A DNA stretch of 64,000 nt, taken from Rossellomorea vietnamensis (GTDB lineage: Bacteria > Bacillota > Bacilli > Bacillales > Bacillaceae_B). The notes under the pieces were generated by a model. It worked only from the letters and a program-made list of their open reading frames with translations. It ran no database searches and was not told the origin of the DNA. Location of the stretch: contig NZ_CP104558.1 of NCBI RefSeq assembly GCF_025398035.1, forward strand, positions 3,854,001 to 3,918,000, read 5' to 3'. Positions 27,924 through 37,941 of this stretch are shown here, piece after piece; position 1 is the first letter of the stretch, and each line of letters begins with the position of its first letter. The position numbers were made by a program, and so were the translations under genes.

Positions 27924-28154
27924 CAGCACTCACTCATCCGACCGGTCTAAAATAACTAGCCAAATCAGCACCAAACCCAATAATCATACCCATTTCCCCT
28001 CAAATTTGCTAAAATTGACTTTTATCACTAAAAAATCAGAAATTAATAGTCAAAAAATGTCGTTAACATGGTATCATTATAGCAATGACAAATTATTAAT
28101 GAAACATTCACATTCATATAGATGTCTACTGAATAGTTGAACAGGGGGCTTAAG

Positions 28155-29852
28155 ATGCAATACGTCATCGCTGGAATAATACTTATCTTAATCGTATTCC
28201 TAATCGGATTTATCTCTAGAAAGAAATATTACGCCGAAATCGATCGGTATGAAGCCTGGAAAATCGATATCATGAACAAACCGGTTTCAGACGAACTTTC
28301 CAGAGTGAAGCAACTGAATATGACAGGTCAGACAGAAGAATTGTTTGACGGCTGGAGACAGGGTTGGGATGAGATTGTTGCTGTGCAGCTTCCTGATGTT
28401 GAAGAACTACTATTCGATGCAGAAGAGTACACCGATAAATTTCGCTTTAATAAAACCAAAGAGGTCCTGTCAAGAATCGATCAGGTTCTCACTGATATCG
28501 AAAAGAAGATCGAACTGATCCTGAGCGAATTAAATGAACTGGTCGGCAGTGAAGAGAAGAACCGCGAAGAAATCCTGGCCCTTCAAGAAGAATTCCGGAA
28601 CAGCAAGAAACAATTGCTCGCCTATCGTCATACATACGGTCAAACGGCAAAGCATATGGAAGCAGTCCTTGATAAGCTTTCTGAACAAATCAATCAGTTC
28701 AATGAGCTGACGGAGCAGGGGAACTATCTGGATGCAAGGGAGATCGTGCTCAGCCTTGCAGAGGAAATGAAGATGGTTGCCTACAAAATGGAGACGGTAC
28801 CGAAGCTGATTACGGACTTTGAGAACGTTTTGCCGTCCCAGTTGTCCGAGCTTGAAGCAGGATACATCGAGATGAAGGATCAGGGCTACACCCTTGATCA
28901 TATTGAAGTGGACAAGGAAGTAGCCTCATTGAAGGAAACCCTTCAACACTTTAATAAAAATCTTGAGGAGCTTCAGGTCGAAGAAGTGGAAGAAGGCATA
29001 CAGGAAATCAAAGTGAAGGTGGAAAGCCTTTACGATTTACTGGAAAAAGAAGTCCATGCCAAACATTTTGTAGAGCAGTATCGAGACCAAACGACGGAAG
29101 GGCTCATCAAGGCAAAAGAAGACAATGATGACATTCAATCGGAAGTAAGAATCGTGAAGCAAGGGTACCATCTACATGATGCGGACCTTAGTACACCGAA
29201 CGAGATTGATAAGAAAATCATCCAGCTCTCCAAGCGACATGAAATGCTGATGCATAAGGAAGAAACGAATGCGACGGCTTTCTCGAATTTAAGTGATGAG
29301 CTGAAAGATATCAGAAGTGGACTGGAAGAACTGAATCAACAGCAAAGTGAATTCTCCGTCTATCTGCAGAACCTCCGCAAGGATGAATTGGCTACAAGGG
29401 AAAAAATCCAGGAGCTTAAGAAAAAGGTGGCTGAAGCAAGCCGGATGATTTCAAAGAGCAATGTACCGGGATTGCCTGCCGATTACAAGGATCTTCTTGA
29501 TGAAGTCCATCGTAAGATCGAGCAGGTGAATGCGAGCTTAACGGAAAAGCCTTTAAACATGAAGTTCATCCAGGAAACATTATTGGGTGCCGAGGATACG
29601 GTCGACCATTTCTATACGAAAACGGGAGATCTGATCGAGAATGTTCTTTTATCCGAGAAGATCATTCAGTACGGAAATCGCTACCGCAGCAAATATAGTT
29701 CGGTACGGGAAGGTCTTCAGACGGCTGAACAAGCCTTCCGTCAATATGATTACCGCAGAGCGTTGGAAGAAGCGGCCACGACCATCGAGAAGGTGGAGCC
29801 GGGCGCATTGAAGAAAATTGAGAAGATGATGGATCTTGAAGAAAGATCATAA
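28155..29852 (+). CDS. ezrA: Septation ring formation regulator EzrA
   Basis: 565 residues. One N-terminal membrane segment (about 3-22) with the rest cytoplasmic, made of spectrin-like coiled-coil repeats throughout. It prevents FtsZ rings at wrong sites and links early and late division proteins. The ATG at 28155 follows AGGGGG; an upstream TTG at 28137 would lie before that site. Length and location (between hisJ and the brnQ/braB gene) match B. subtilis. Confidence 0.96.
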   Translation: MQYVIAGIILILIVFLIGFISRKKYYAEIDRYEAWKIDIMNKPVSDELSRVKQLNMTGQTEELFDGWRQGWDEIVAVQLPDVEELLFDAEEYTDKFRFNKTKEVLSRIDQVLTDIEKKIELILSELNELVGSEEKNREEILALQEEFRNSKKQLLAYRHTYGQTAKHMEAVLDKLSEQINQFNELTEQGNYLDAREIVLSLAEEMKMVAYKMETVPKLITDFENVLPSQLSELEAGYIEMKDQGYTLDHIEVDKEVASLKETLQHFNKNLEELQVEEVEEGIQEIKVKVESLYDLLEKEVHAKHFVEQYRDQTTEGLIKAKEDNDDIQSEVRIVKQGYHLHDADLSTPNEIDKKIIQLSKRHEMLMHKEETNATAFSNLSDELKDIRSGLEELNQQQSEFSVYLQNLRKDELATREKIQELKKKVAEASRMISKSNVPGLPADYKDLLDEVHRKIEQVNASLTEKPLNMKFIQETLLGAEDTVDHFYTKTGDLIENVLLSEKIIQYGNRYRSKYSSVREGLQTAEQAFRQYDYRRALEEAATTIEKVEPGALKKIEKMMDLEERS

Positions 29853-29855
29853 ATA

Positions 29856-29899
29856 AAAAGGACTGATGTAGACGTTTCAATCTACATCAGTCCTTTTTT
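29856..29899. terminator. Terminator between ezrA and brnQ
   Basis: AAAAGGACTGATGTAGA pairs perfectly with TCTACATCAGTCCTTTT and has T-runs on both sides. Confidence 0.88.
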
Positions 29900-29914
29900 G
29901 TAAGACGATTGAAC

Positions 29915-31255
29915 TTAACTGGCTTCAATCGTCCGTTTGGTTTGGCCTGCGAGTACGGCAATGATGAATCCGATGATGGCACCGATCATAGCCGGAACAA
30001 TCCAGCCGATTCCTTGAGTATAGAACGGAAGGAATTCAAGAGATTGACTGATGGCCGTCACGTCGACGCCAGCGGTTTTGATGCCATCGATCAGACTGAT
30101 CAGACCCGTTGGAATCAATGCCCCAACATACACAAGGGAGTAACCGTTAAATCCATTATGCATGAATGATAGAAGAATCAGTACGATCGCCAATGGATAA
30201 ATGAATATTAGAACAGGTAAAGAGACGGCAATCAACTGAGTCAATCCGATATTGGCGATGATCATGCTGAATAGAGAAATGATGATCACCAATTTAGGGT
30301 AGGATACCGGCAGGATTTTGGCGAAAAATTGTGAGCATGCCGACACAAGTCCGACTGAAGTCGTAATGCACGCAAACGTAATCGCAAGTCCCAGGATGAT
30401 CGTCCCCATTGAACCGAATAAATGGCTCGCTGCAGCTGAAAGGATCGCTCCACCGTTTGCCTGCACGCCGATGGAATCCGTACTGCTCGCACCGATATAG
30501 CTTAAAGATAAATACACAAGGGCAAGTCCTGCGGCCGCAATGAACCCGGCAATGATCGTGATGCGTGTAAGGCTGGACTTATTGGTGATGCCGCGGTCTT
30601 TGATGGAATTGATGACGACGATCCCGAACACTAAAGCAGCGATCGTATCCATGGTCAGGTATCCCTCGATGAATCCTTTGAATAATGGTCCATCCTGATA
30701 GGCTTCATGCGGTGCACCGAAGTCTCCCATCGGACTGATGATGCTTTTGACCACTAGAACTGTCAGGATGACAATGAGGGAAGGAGTCAAGATCTTCCCG
30801 ATACGGTCGACAAGCTTTGACGGATTCATCGCAAGCCATGCCGTCAATCCAAAGAAGATAATCGTATAAATCAGTAAAGAAACACCGTATTTCGCTGTAT
30901 CTTCAGGTAAGAAGGGGATGACCCCGATTTCATAGGCGACGGTTCCGGTCCGTGGTATTCCGAAGAACGGCCCGATCGCCAGGTACATAACAATGGTAAA
31001 GATAAGTCCGAATAATGGATGTACGCGGTTTGCGAGTGTCTGAAGGTCCCCTCCGGACTTCGCAATGGCGATGACACCAAGCAGTGGTAGCCCCACTCCC
31101 GTAATAAGAAAGCCGATGATACCGGTCCAGACATGTTCTCCGGCCTGCTGCCCCAGGAATGGCGGGAAGATCATATTTCCTGCTCCAAGAAAAAGAGCGA
31201 AGAGCATTAATCCAATCGTCAAGATCTGACTGAATGATAGCGCTTTCTCGTTCAT
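29915..31255 (-). CDS. brnQ: Branched-chain amino acid : cation symporter, BrnQ/BraB family
   Basis: 446 residues, about twelve membrane segments, LIVCS family. The N-terminal LFLGAGNMIFPPFLG (about 24-38) is typical. It imports Leu, Ile and Val with Na+ or H+. The ATG at 31255 follows GGAGGGG; earlier frame starts lack a ribosome site. It corresponds to B. subtilis braB, which also sits between ezrA and nifZ. A CodY-like box lies in the upstream gap. Confidence 0.95.
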   Translation of the reverse strand: MNEKALSFSQILTIGLMLFALFLGAGNMIFPPFLGQQAGEHVWTGIIGFLITGVGLPLLGVIAIAKSGGDLQTLANRVHPLFGLIFTIVMYLAIGPFFGIPRTGTVAYEIGVIPFLPEDTAKYGVSLLIYTIIFFGLTAWLAMNPSKLVDRIGKILTPSLIVILTVLVVKSIISPMGDFGAPHEAYQDGPLFKGFIEGYLTMDTIAALVFGIVVINSIKDRGITNKSSLTRITIIAGFIAAAGLALVYLSLSYIGASSTDSIGVQANGGAILSAAASHLFGSMGTIILGLAITFACITTSVGLVSACSQFFAKILPVSYPKLVIIISLFSMIIANIGLTQLIAVSLPVLIFIYPLAIVLILLSFMHNGFNGYSLVYVGALIPTGLISLIDGIKTAGVDVTAISQSLEFLPFYTQGIGWIVPAMIGAIIGFIIAVLAGQTKRTIEAS

Positions 31256-31421
31256 ATATACCCCTCCGTTTGTAATCGTTATCATAAGCAAAAAATATCT
31301 TATCATAAGTTTGTAGAAAAATGTCGAAAAACTAAATAGTCTTACAATTTAGTATATTTAAATAACTTCCGTTTCTGCTACCTTTTAGATTCTCGCAAAA
31401 ATTCTGTCATTTTTCAATAAT

Positions 31422-31436
31422 AATTTTTGGAAAATG
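31422..31436. promoter_or_regulatory. CodY-like box between brnQ and nifZ
   Basis: AATTTTTGGAAAATG matches AATTTTCWGAAAATT at 12 of 15 positions. CodY commonly controls BCAA transport, but the region is AT-rich and the site is 167 bases from the brnQ start. The rest of 31256-31580 holds a TATAAT (31477-31482), probably the nifZ -10, with no good -35. Confidence 0.45.
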
Positions 31437-31580
31437 AAAAAATATTTGTGAATGATGTGACAAATCATTTTTCTACTATAATGAATCCTTATGCCGAAAT
31501 GAATTTCATTTGGGATGGGCAGGATTTATGGTAAGATTAATGATTGAGTATAAAAGCCTCATGTAAAAGAAGGTGTAAAC

Positions 31581-32732
31581 TTGATTTATTTTGATAATAG
31601 TGCGACAACCAAGCCATATAAGGAAGTGCTGGACACATTCCTGAAAGTAAATGAAAGCTATTATGCCAATCCATCGTCCATCCATTCGTTCGGTGGTCAG
31701 GTGGAAAAGTTAGTTCAACAATCCAGGGAGCAGATCGCTTCCCTATTAGGGATAAAGACAAAAGAGGTATTCTTCACCTCTGGCGGGACTGAATCGAATA
31801 ATCTGGCGATAAAAGGAACCGCTCTGCAGTACGGCAACAGAGGGAAGCATATCATTACGACCAGGATTGAGCATCCTTCCGTCATCAATGCCTTTAAGCA
31901 GTTAGAAGCGTTTGGTTACACAACGACGTATCTCGATGTGGATCCAGAGGGCAAGGTGCGTCCCTCAGAATTGAAAGAGGCGATCCAGGATGACACGATC
32001 CTTGTTTCGGTGATGCAGGTGAATAATGAAATCGGGAGCGTGCAGCCCATCAGGGAGATCGCTGAGATCCTGAATGGTTATCCCAAGATACTCTTTCATG
32101 TCGATGCCGTACAGGCATGCGGGAAGGTCCCCCTTATTCTCGACGAAAAGCTCATCGATTTATGCAGCCTATCCGCTCATAAAATTCATGGCATCAAAGG
32201 AACCGGCATGCTGTATGTGAGGGACGGACTTAAGATTTCGCCCATCCTCTCAGGAGGCGAGCAGGAAGGGAACCTCAGAAGCGGCACGGAAAACACCGGC
32301 GGAATCGTATCTTTCGCCAAGGCACTCCGGATGCATATGGAAGAAAGCAAGCAAAAGTTGGTTATAATGGAAGAAAATCAGCGATTCCTAAAGGGAGAGC
32401 TGGAGAAAATCGAAAGTGTGACGGTTCATACACCGGCACGGGATCACGCCCCCCATATCCTAAATTTTTCAGTGGCGGATTTTAAAGGGGAAGTACTCAT
32501 TCACGCCCTCGACCGGCATGAAGTGTATGTATCGACGACAAGCGCTTGTTCATCGAAGCAAAGCAAGCCCAGTCAGACCCTCTTATCCATGGGTGTACCG
32601 GACAACCTTGCCGCTAATTCGATCCGGATCAGCCTGTCCTTCCATAATACGATGGAGGAATGCAAAGAATTTATTGGTTTACTAAATAAAGAAATTCAAT
32701 ACTTACAACATACAATGAGGAGATCAAGATGA
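31581..32732 (+). CDS. nifZ: Cysteine desulfurase NifZ, dedicated partner of ThiI
   Basis: 383 residues. PLP enzyme taking sulfur from cysteine as a persulfide. The PLP Lys is in SAHKIHG (about 201) and the catalytic Cys is in TSACSS (about 324). A TTG start with GAAGGTG upstream gives MIYFDNSATTKPY, the typical N-terminus. Its stop overlaps the thiI ATG by four bases. In B. subtilis NifZ passes sulfur to ThiI for 4-thiouridine at tRNA position 8. Confidence 0.95.
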   Translation: MIYFDNSATTKPYKEVLDTFLKVNESYYANPSSIHSFGGQVEKLVQQSREQIASLLGIKTKEVFFTSGGTESNNLAIKGTALQYGNRGKHIITTRIEHPSVINAFKQLEAFGYTTTYLDVDPEGKVRPSELKEAIQDDTILVSVMQVNNEIGSVQPIREIAEILNGYPKILFHVDAVQACGKVPLILDEKLIDLCSLSAHKIHGIKGTGMLYVRDGLKISPILSGGEQEGNLRSGTENTGGIVSFAKALRMHMEESKQKLVIMEENQRFLKGELEKIESVTVHTPARDHAPHILNFSVADFKGEVLIHALDRHEVYVSTTSACSSKQSKPSQTLLSMGVPDNLAANSIRISLSFHNTMEECKEFIGLLNKEIQYLQHTMRRSR

Positions 32733-33940
32733 AATATAATCGCATACTCGTACGATACGGTGAAATTTCAACCAAAGGAAGAAACCGTAAGATGTTCACA
32801 GCCAAGCTCCGTGAAAATATTTTGCACACGCTGAAGGATTTCCCGACGATTTCCGTTGCAGCGAGCCGGGATCGCCTCCACATTCAATTGGGAGACGAAA
32901 ACGCAGAAGAAATCATTCCGAGACTTGAAAAGATCTTCGGGATCCAATCATTCAGTCCAGTCGTCAAAGTCCCTCAAAATATGGAGGACATCATGAAAGC
33001 AGGTCTTTCTCTCGTCCAAAAGAGCTTTTCCCCCGGCAAAACCTTTAAAGTGGCTGCCAGAAGAGCGGATAAAAAGTTTGAACTCGACACGAATGAATTA
33101 AACTATGAAGTAGGGTCCTATATCCTCCGCAATATGGATGGATTAAAGGTAGATGTAAAGAATCCCGACATTCAACTGAATGTGGAAGTGAGAAAAGAAG
33201 CCGTCTATCTCTCTTCTGAAATTTATCAAGGATCCACCGGGATGCCTGTCGGAGCAAGCGGGAAAGCGATGCTGATGCTTTCAGGCGGGATCGACAGTCC
33301 TGTCGCCGGTTATCTGACGATGAAAAGAGGAGTGGAGATCGAAGCGGTCCATTTTCACAGCCCTCCGTTTACAAGTGAACGGGCGAAGCAAAAGGTAATC
33401 GACCTATCGAAGAAGCTCTCTGCCTTCAGCGGAAAAGTGAAGCTGCATATCGTCCCATTTACGAAGGTGCAGCAAACGATTCATGATCAGGTCCCTGAAA
33501 ACTATACGATGACATCAACACGACGGATGATGCTCAGGATCGCGGATCAAATCCGTGAGAAGAATGAAGGACTGGCACTCATTACCGGGGAAAGCCTCGG
33601 ACAGGTGGCGAGTCAGACACTTGAGAGCATGCAGGCGATAAATGACGTCACGAACACACCGGTGTTACGACCGCTCATCGCCATGGATAAGCTTGAAATC
33701 ATCGATATCGCCCAAAAAATCGATACCCATGATATTTCCATTCTTCCTTATGAAGACTGCTGTACAATTTTTACACCGCCTGCACCGAAAACTAGACCTA
33801 AAAAAGAAAAAGTGGAGTACTATGAAAGCTTTGTTGATTTCGAAGCCCTCCTTACAGAAGCTGTGGACGGTACAGAAACGCTTACAATCGACGGTTCCAC
33901 AGGTTCGAATGCAGAAAAAACGTTTGACGGATTACTCTAA
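32729..33940 (+). CDS. thiI: tRNA 4-thiouridine synthase ThiI (without rhodanese domain)
   Basis: 403 residues. NFLD and THUMP domains (about 1-165) bind tRNA; the PP-loop SGGIDSPVAGY (about 186-196) adenylates U8. The protein ends without the C-terminal rhodanese domain of E. coli ThiI, as in B. subtilis, which fits direct sulfur delivery from NifZ. The ATGA overlap with nifZ implies coupled translation. Confidence 0.96.
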   Translation: MKYNRILVRYGEISTKGRNRKMFTAKLRENILHTLKDFPTISVAASRDRLHIQLGDENAEEIIPRLEKIFGIQSFSPVVKVPQNMEDIMKAGLSLVQKSFSPGKTFKVAARRADKKFELDTNELNYEVGSYILRNMDGLKVDVKNPDIQLNVEVRKEAVYLSSEIYQGSTGMPVGASGKAMLMLSGGIDSPVAGYLTMKRGVEIEAVHFHSPPFTSERAKQKVIDLSKKLSAFSGKVKLHIVPFTKVQQTIHDQVPENYTMTSTRRMMLRIADQIREKNEGLALITGESLGQVASQTLESMQAINDVTNTPVLRPLIAMDKLEIIDIAQKIDTHDISILPYEDCCTIFTPPAPKTRPKKEKVEYYESFVDFEALLTEAVDGTETLTIDGSTGSNAEKTFDGLL

Positions 33941-33971
33941 AAATTTAGGATAATTTACCAAAGAAAATAAC

Positions 33972-34002
33972 TGTATGAAGCCATGTGTTTTGACACAATC
34001 TA
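33972..34002 (+). promoter_or_regulatory. Candidate sigma-G promoter of sspA
   Basis: TGTATG, 18-bp spacer, CAATCTA resembles the forespore sigma-G consensus (TGMATA / CATNNTA). It lies 25 bases before the sspA ATG, where such a promoter is expected. Confidence 0.6.
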
Positions 34003-34026
34003 TATTCAACAAGGAGGTGAAAACAC

Positions 34027-34230
34027 ATGGCAAACAACAGTTCAAATCAATTAGTAGCTCCAGGAGCTCAACAAGCAATCGACCAAATGAAATACGAAAT
34101 CGCTTCTGAATTCGGAGTTCAACTTGGTCCAGATGCAACAGCACGCGCTAACGGTTCTGTAGGTGGTGAAATCACTAAACGTTTAGTTCAAATGGCTGAA
34201 CAACAAATCGGTGGCGGATATTCAAAATAA
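34027..34230 (+). CDS. sspA: Alpha/beta-type small acid-soluble spore protein
   Basis: 67 residues. It coats and protects forespore DNA and is degraded at germination. The GPR protease site EIASEFG lies at residues 24-30 and the conserved [18 protein letters not shown] near the C-terminus. AAGGAGGTG precedes the ATG. It is located right after thiI as in B. subtilis sspA. Confidence 0.97.
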   Translation: MANNSSNQLVAPGAQQAIDQMKYEIASEFGVQLGPDATARANGSVGGEITKRLVQMAEQQIGGGYSK

Positions 34231-34247
34231 TTAAATACAATGGCTAC

Positions 34248-34273
34248 AAGGAGCGGGATTCCCCGCTCCTTTT
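34248..34273 (+). terminator. sspA terminator
   Basis: AAGGAGCGGG, ATT loop, CCCCGCTCCTTTT. Confidence 0.85.
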
Positions 34274-34325
34274 CTATTTCTATAAAAAAAGAAGGTTGTT
34301 TTCGTGTTTTAAGAAGCCAGTAGTG

Positions 34326-34389
34326 GTTGATTTCCGCTGCAGGTGCTCGCTTTCCGCCCGAGGAAAGCGAAGTCTTGCACGGAAATCAA
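34326..34389. repeat. Miniature (64-bp) version of the multi-stem repeat, copy 3
   Basis: Inverted orientation. It keeps the outer arms GTTGATTTCCG/CGGAAATCAA and the TGCAGGTGCTCGCTTTCC region, now followed by GAGGAAAGCG to form a short inner stem. The central GTTGAG..CTCAAC part is missing. The remainder of 34274-34574 holds only a TATAAT (34536-34541), a likely ytcI -10. Confidence 0.8.
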
Positions 34390-34574
34390 TAGCGGTGTTA
34401 CAAGTGATCATTTTATAGGGATTGATTGTATTTAGATTGAATTTATTTAAATCCCAGTTGCGTTTGTCGAAAATACTCATATTTTGCTTGTGAGTAAATT
34501 ATAACCAAATAATTTAAAAAATTTAAATTATTTTGTATAATAGAGAAGAATCGACAAACAAGGGGGAGTCATAC

Positions 34575-36158
34575 GTGAAGAGGGAAGAATTGATTGCACC
34601 GGAAAAGTACAATTTGGTGGAAGAAGTAGAGAAGTTTGCACGTGATGGAGAGAAGCTTGCCATCAAGTGGGAAAATGAAGAAGGTAAAAAAGAAGACATT
34701 ACATACAAACAATTATTGAAAAATGTAAATAAAATTGGAAACGTTTTCTTAGGGGAGGGCCTTGAGAAAGGGGATGTCATCCTTGTCATGGTTCCCCGCT
34801 TAATTGAGGCATATGCTGTCTATCTTGCAGCCTTGAAATCAGGATTAGTCGTGATTCCAAGCTCTGAGATGCTGCGGACAAAGGATCTCGAATACCGGAT
34901 CGATCACGGGGATGTGAAAGGGATTGTAGCGTATTCTCCTTTCGTCGAGCAGTTTGAAAACGTAAGGGGAATGGATAATCTCAAGAAATTCGTAGTAGGA
35001 GACAAGCAGGATGGCTGGCTTGCCATTGAAGACGAAATGAAATCGGTCTCTGAAGATCTGGCATTCGCCGATACCAAACGGGACGATATGGCCTTCCTTT
35101 CCTACACGTCAGGGACGACTGGGAATCCGAAAGGGGTTGTCCACACGCATGGATGGGCATACGCTCACCTGAAAACAGCGGCACGTGAATGGTTGTGCAT
35201 CGAAGAAGGAGATACGGTTTGGGCAACGGCAGGCCCAGGCTGGCAAAAGTGGATCTGGAGTCCGTTCCTGTCTGTCCTCGGTTCAGGTGCCACAGGTCTT
35301 GTGTACCAAGGGAAATTCGATCCGAACAAGTATCTTCAGATGCTCGAGGATAACCATGTCAACGTCCTATGCTGTACGCCTACAGAGTATCGTCTGATGG
35401 CCAAAGTGGATAATCTGGGCACCTATAAGCTCGATCACCTGCACAGCGCCGTGTCGGCTGGGGAGCCGTTGAACAGGGAAGTCATCGATGCCTTCAAGAG
35501 ACACTTTGAGATCGAAGTCCGTGACGGCTACGGTCAAACGGAGAATACCCTCCTTGTCGGGATCATGAAAGGAATGGAACTGAAACCGGGTTCCATGGGG
35601 AAACCGACCCCTGGGAATCGGGTCGAAATCATCAATGATGAAGGCTATCCTTGTGATGTAGGCGAAGTGGGAGACATCGCGGTTCACGTAGAAACGCCTG
35701 CCCTGTTCAAAAATTATTACAAGGATCCCGAGCGTACGGCCATGCAGTTCAGGGGAGATTACTATATTACGGGAGATAAAGCGAAGAAGGATGAAGACGG
35801 CTACTTCTGGTTTGAAGGCCGTGGAGACGATATCATCATCAGCTCAGGCTACACGATCGGACCTTTCGAAGTGGAAGATGCCCTCGTGAAGCATCCATCG
35901 GTTCAGGAATGTGCCGTCGTGGGAAGTCCCGATGAAGTAAGAGGACTGATCGTTAAGGCGTTTGTCGTCTTACGTGAAGATGTGGATCAAAACGATCCCG
36001 AACTGATTCCTTCCCTTCAGCAGCATGTGAAAGACTTAACGGCCCCTTACAAATATCCGCGCAAGATTGAATTTGTGAAGGAACTGCCGAAAACGACATC
36101 AGGAAAAATCAGAAGAATTGAATTGAGACAAAAAGAACTGAGTTCAGTGAAAAACTGA
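34575..36158 (+). CDS. ytcI: Acyl-CoA synthetase YtcI (AMP-forming)
   Basis: 527 residues, ANL superfamily. P-loop YTSGTTGNPKG near residue 176, YGQTEN, the GRGDDII hinge and catalytic Lys in TTSGKIRR near 511. It activates a short or medium carboxylic acid to its CoA ester. Related proteins in Gram-positives (MbcS type) act on branched short-chain acids; the substrate here is inferred. The GTG start at 34575 has AGGGGGAG upstream; the longer frame from 34533 lacks one. Orthologous position to B. subtilis ytcI. Confidence 0.9.
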   Translation: MKREELIAPEKYNLVEEVEKFARDGEKLAIKWENEEGKKEDITYKQLLKNVNKIGNVFLGEGLEKGDVILVMVPRLIEAYAVYLAALKSGLVVIPSSEMLRTKDLEYRIDHGDVKGIVAYSPFVEQFENVRGMDNLKKFVVGDKQDGWLAIEDEMKSVSEDLAFADTKRDDMAFLSYTSGTTGNPKGVVHTHGWAYAHLKTAAREWLCIEEGDTVWATAGPGWQKWIWSPFLSVLGSGATGLVYQGKFDPNKYLQMLEDNHVNVLCCTPTEYRLMAKVDNLGTYKLDHLHSAVSAGEPLNREVIDAFKRHFEIEVRDGYGQTENTLLVGIMKGMELKPGSMGKPTPGNRVEIINDEGYPCDVGEVGDIAVHVETPALFKNYYKDPERTAMQFRGDYYITGDKAKKDEDGYFWFEGRGDDIIISSGYTIGPFEVEDALVKHPSVQECAVVGSPDEVRGLIVKAFVVLREDVDQNDPELIPSLQQHVKDLTAPYKYPRKIEFVKELPKTTSGKIRRIELRQKELSSVKN

Positions 36159-36164
36159 TCACGG

Positions 36165-36195
36165 ATAGGGAGCCTATAAGGCTCTCTATTTTTTA
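36165..36195 (+). terminator. ytcI terminator
   Basis: ATAGGGAGCC pairs with GGCTCTCTAT, then six Ts. Confidence 0.85.
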
Positions 36196-36272
36196 TGGTT
36201 TTTTCATTTCAGAATCTTCCTATAATATGATACATTTGAGAAATAGACTTTTAGGAAAGAAGGAAATGCATC

Positions 36273-37868
36273 ATGGGTACTTTATGGAGAAACGGCACTA
36301 TCTATACAATGCAACACGAAGGACATCATGTGGAAGCGGTTTTTACAGAGAACGGCCTGATCAAGGGGTTGGGCACAGCGGAAGAACTTGAGCAGAAGTT
36401 CACGATTGATTCAGTGGTGGATTTAGAGAAAAAGATCATGTTTCCGGGATTTGTCGACAGTCACATGCACCTCATCGGTCACGGTGAGACGCTGATGAGG
36501 CTTGATCTTTCCAGTATGAACAGCAAGCGTGAAGTGCTGGATGCCATCAAGGAAAAAGCCAATGGCGTGGAAGAAGGAAAATGGATCATCGGAGAAGGCT
36601 GGAATGAGAATCTCTGGAGTGATGCAGAGGTTTTGACCAAGCAGGAAATCGATGCAGTCGTTCCGAACCATCCCGTGCTTCTAAAGCGGATCTGCCGTCA
36701 TGCCATGGTCGTCAACTCACCTGCATTACGAAATGCCGGGATCGATGAACATACACCGAATCCTCCAGGTGGTTTGATTGAAAAAGCCGATGATGGTTCC
36801 CTCAATGGATTACTAAAGGATAAGGCACAAGATCTGATGATTGATGCACTACCGCCTATCTCATCCGAGTACCTTGTTGAAGCCCTGACAAAAGGAATCG
36901 AAAGCTGCTGGGAACATGGACTGGTCGGTGGTCACACAGAGGACTTGAGTTATTATGGGAACTTCAAGAAAACGTATAATGCTTTTCTGGAGACCATTAA
37001 CGAAGGAGACAAGAAGTTCAGGGCCCATCTCCTTGTCCATCATGCAGTGATCGAAGACTGGAAGGAAGATGGCCATCAGTTCCTGGGCGGAAATGAATTC
37101 ATTGAATTCGGTGCTATGAAGATCTTCGCCGATGGTGCATTAGGTGGCAGGACGGCACTCTTAAGCTATCCATACGCCGATGATCCAAGTACGAATGGAG
37201 TCAGCATCCACACGAACGAGCGACTTCTGGAACTGGTGAAAAAAGCAAGGAAGTATGAACTGCCGATCGCCGTCCATACGATTGGGGATCAGGCATTTGA
37301 AAATGTCGTCGACAGCATCCTGGAGGCACCTAGCCTTCATGCTAGACGGGACCGGCTCATCCATGCCCAGATCCTCCGTAAAGAACTGATAGAGAAGATC
37401 AAAGGGCTGCCTCTCATCCTGGATATCCAACCAAGATTCGTGGCATCGGATTTCCCATGGGTCGTTGAACGACTGGGAAAAGAAAACATGAAGTACAACT
37501 ATGCGTGGAAAACGCTCCTTGATGAAGGCATCCCGTGTGCAGGCGGCTCGGATGCCCCGATTGAACCGATCAATCCACTTTGGGGAATTCATGCGGCGGT
37601 TACCCGGACGAATCCGCTGGACCCCGACAGGACCGTGTATCGTCCCGAAGAAAAACTGACGATGTATGAAGCGATATCCCTTTTCACAAAGGGAAGCGCA
37701 TACGCCTGTCACCATGAGGAAGACCGAGGAGTGATCCGTGAAGGGTACACAGCAGACTTCACCGTCTTGGATATCGACCCATTTAACGTCGAAACAGATC
37801 AAATACTTGGCAAAGTCGTCGATATGACGATCGTTGACGAGACCATCGTTTATAAAAAAAGTAAATAA
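36273..37868 (+). CDS. ytcJ: Amidohydrolase family protein YtcJ
   Basis: 531 residues, amidohydrolase-3 family metal-dependent hydrolase. Metal ligands in DSHMHL near residue 63, HTIGDQAF, and GGSDAPIEPINP. The natural substrate of this group is unknown. GAAGGAAA precedes the ATG. It keeps the ytcI-ytcJ-(nadK2) order of B. subtilis, with rarD inserted. Confidence 0.9.
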   Translation: MGTLWRNGTIYTMQHEGHHVEAVFTENGLIKGLGTAEELEQKFTIDSVVDLEKKIMFPGFVDSHMHLIGHGETLMRLDLSSMNSKREVLDAIKEKANGVEEGKWIIGEGWNENLWSDAEVLTKQEIDAVVPNHPVLLKRICRHAMVVNSPALRNAGIDEHTPNPPGGLIEKADDGSLNGLLKDKAQDLMIDALPPISSEYLVEALTKGIESCWEHGLVGGHTEDLSYYGNFKKTYNAFLETINEGDKKFRAHLLVHHAVIEDWKEDGHQFLGGNEFIEFGAMKIFADGALGGRTALLSYPYADDPSTNGVSIHTNERLLELVKKARKYELPIAVHTIGDQAFENVVDSILEAPSLHARRDRLIHAQILRKELIEKIKGLPLILDIQPRFVASDFPWVVERLGKENMKYNYAWKTLLDEGIPCAGGSDAPIEPINPLWGIHAAVTRTNPLDPDRTVYRPEEKLTMYEAISLFTKGSAYACHHEEDRGVIREGYTADFTVLDIDPFNVETDQILGKVVDMTIVDETIVYKKSK

Positions 37869-37941
37869 TCATTGCCCCCAAAACTTTTCACCGATATAAT
37901 GGAGATATTTCGGAAATAGAAATAGTTTTGGGGGTGTTTTT

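Noticed and set aside
37161..37802. 213-residue minus-strand frame
   Set aside because: Shadow of ytcJ, which has clear amidohydrolase motifs.
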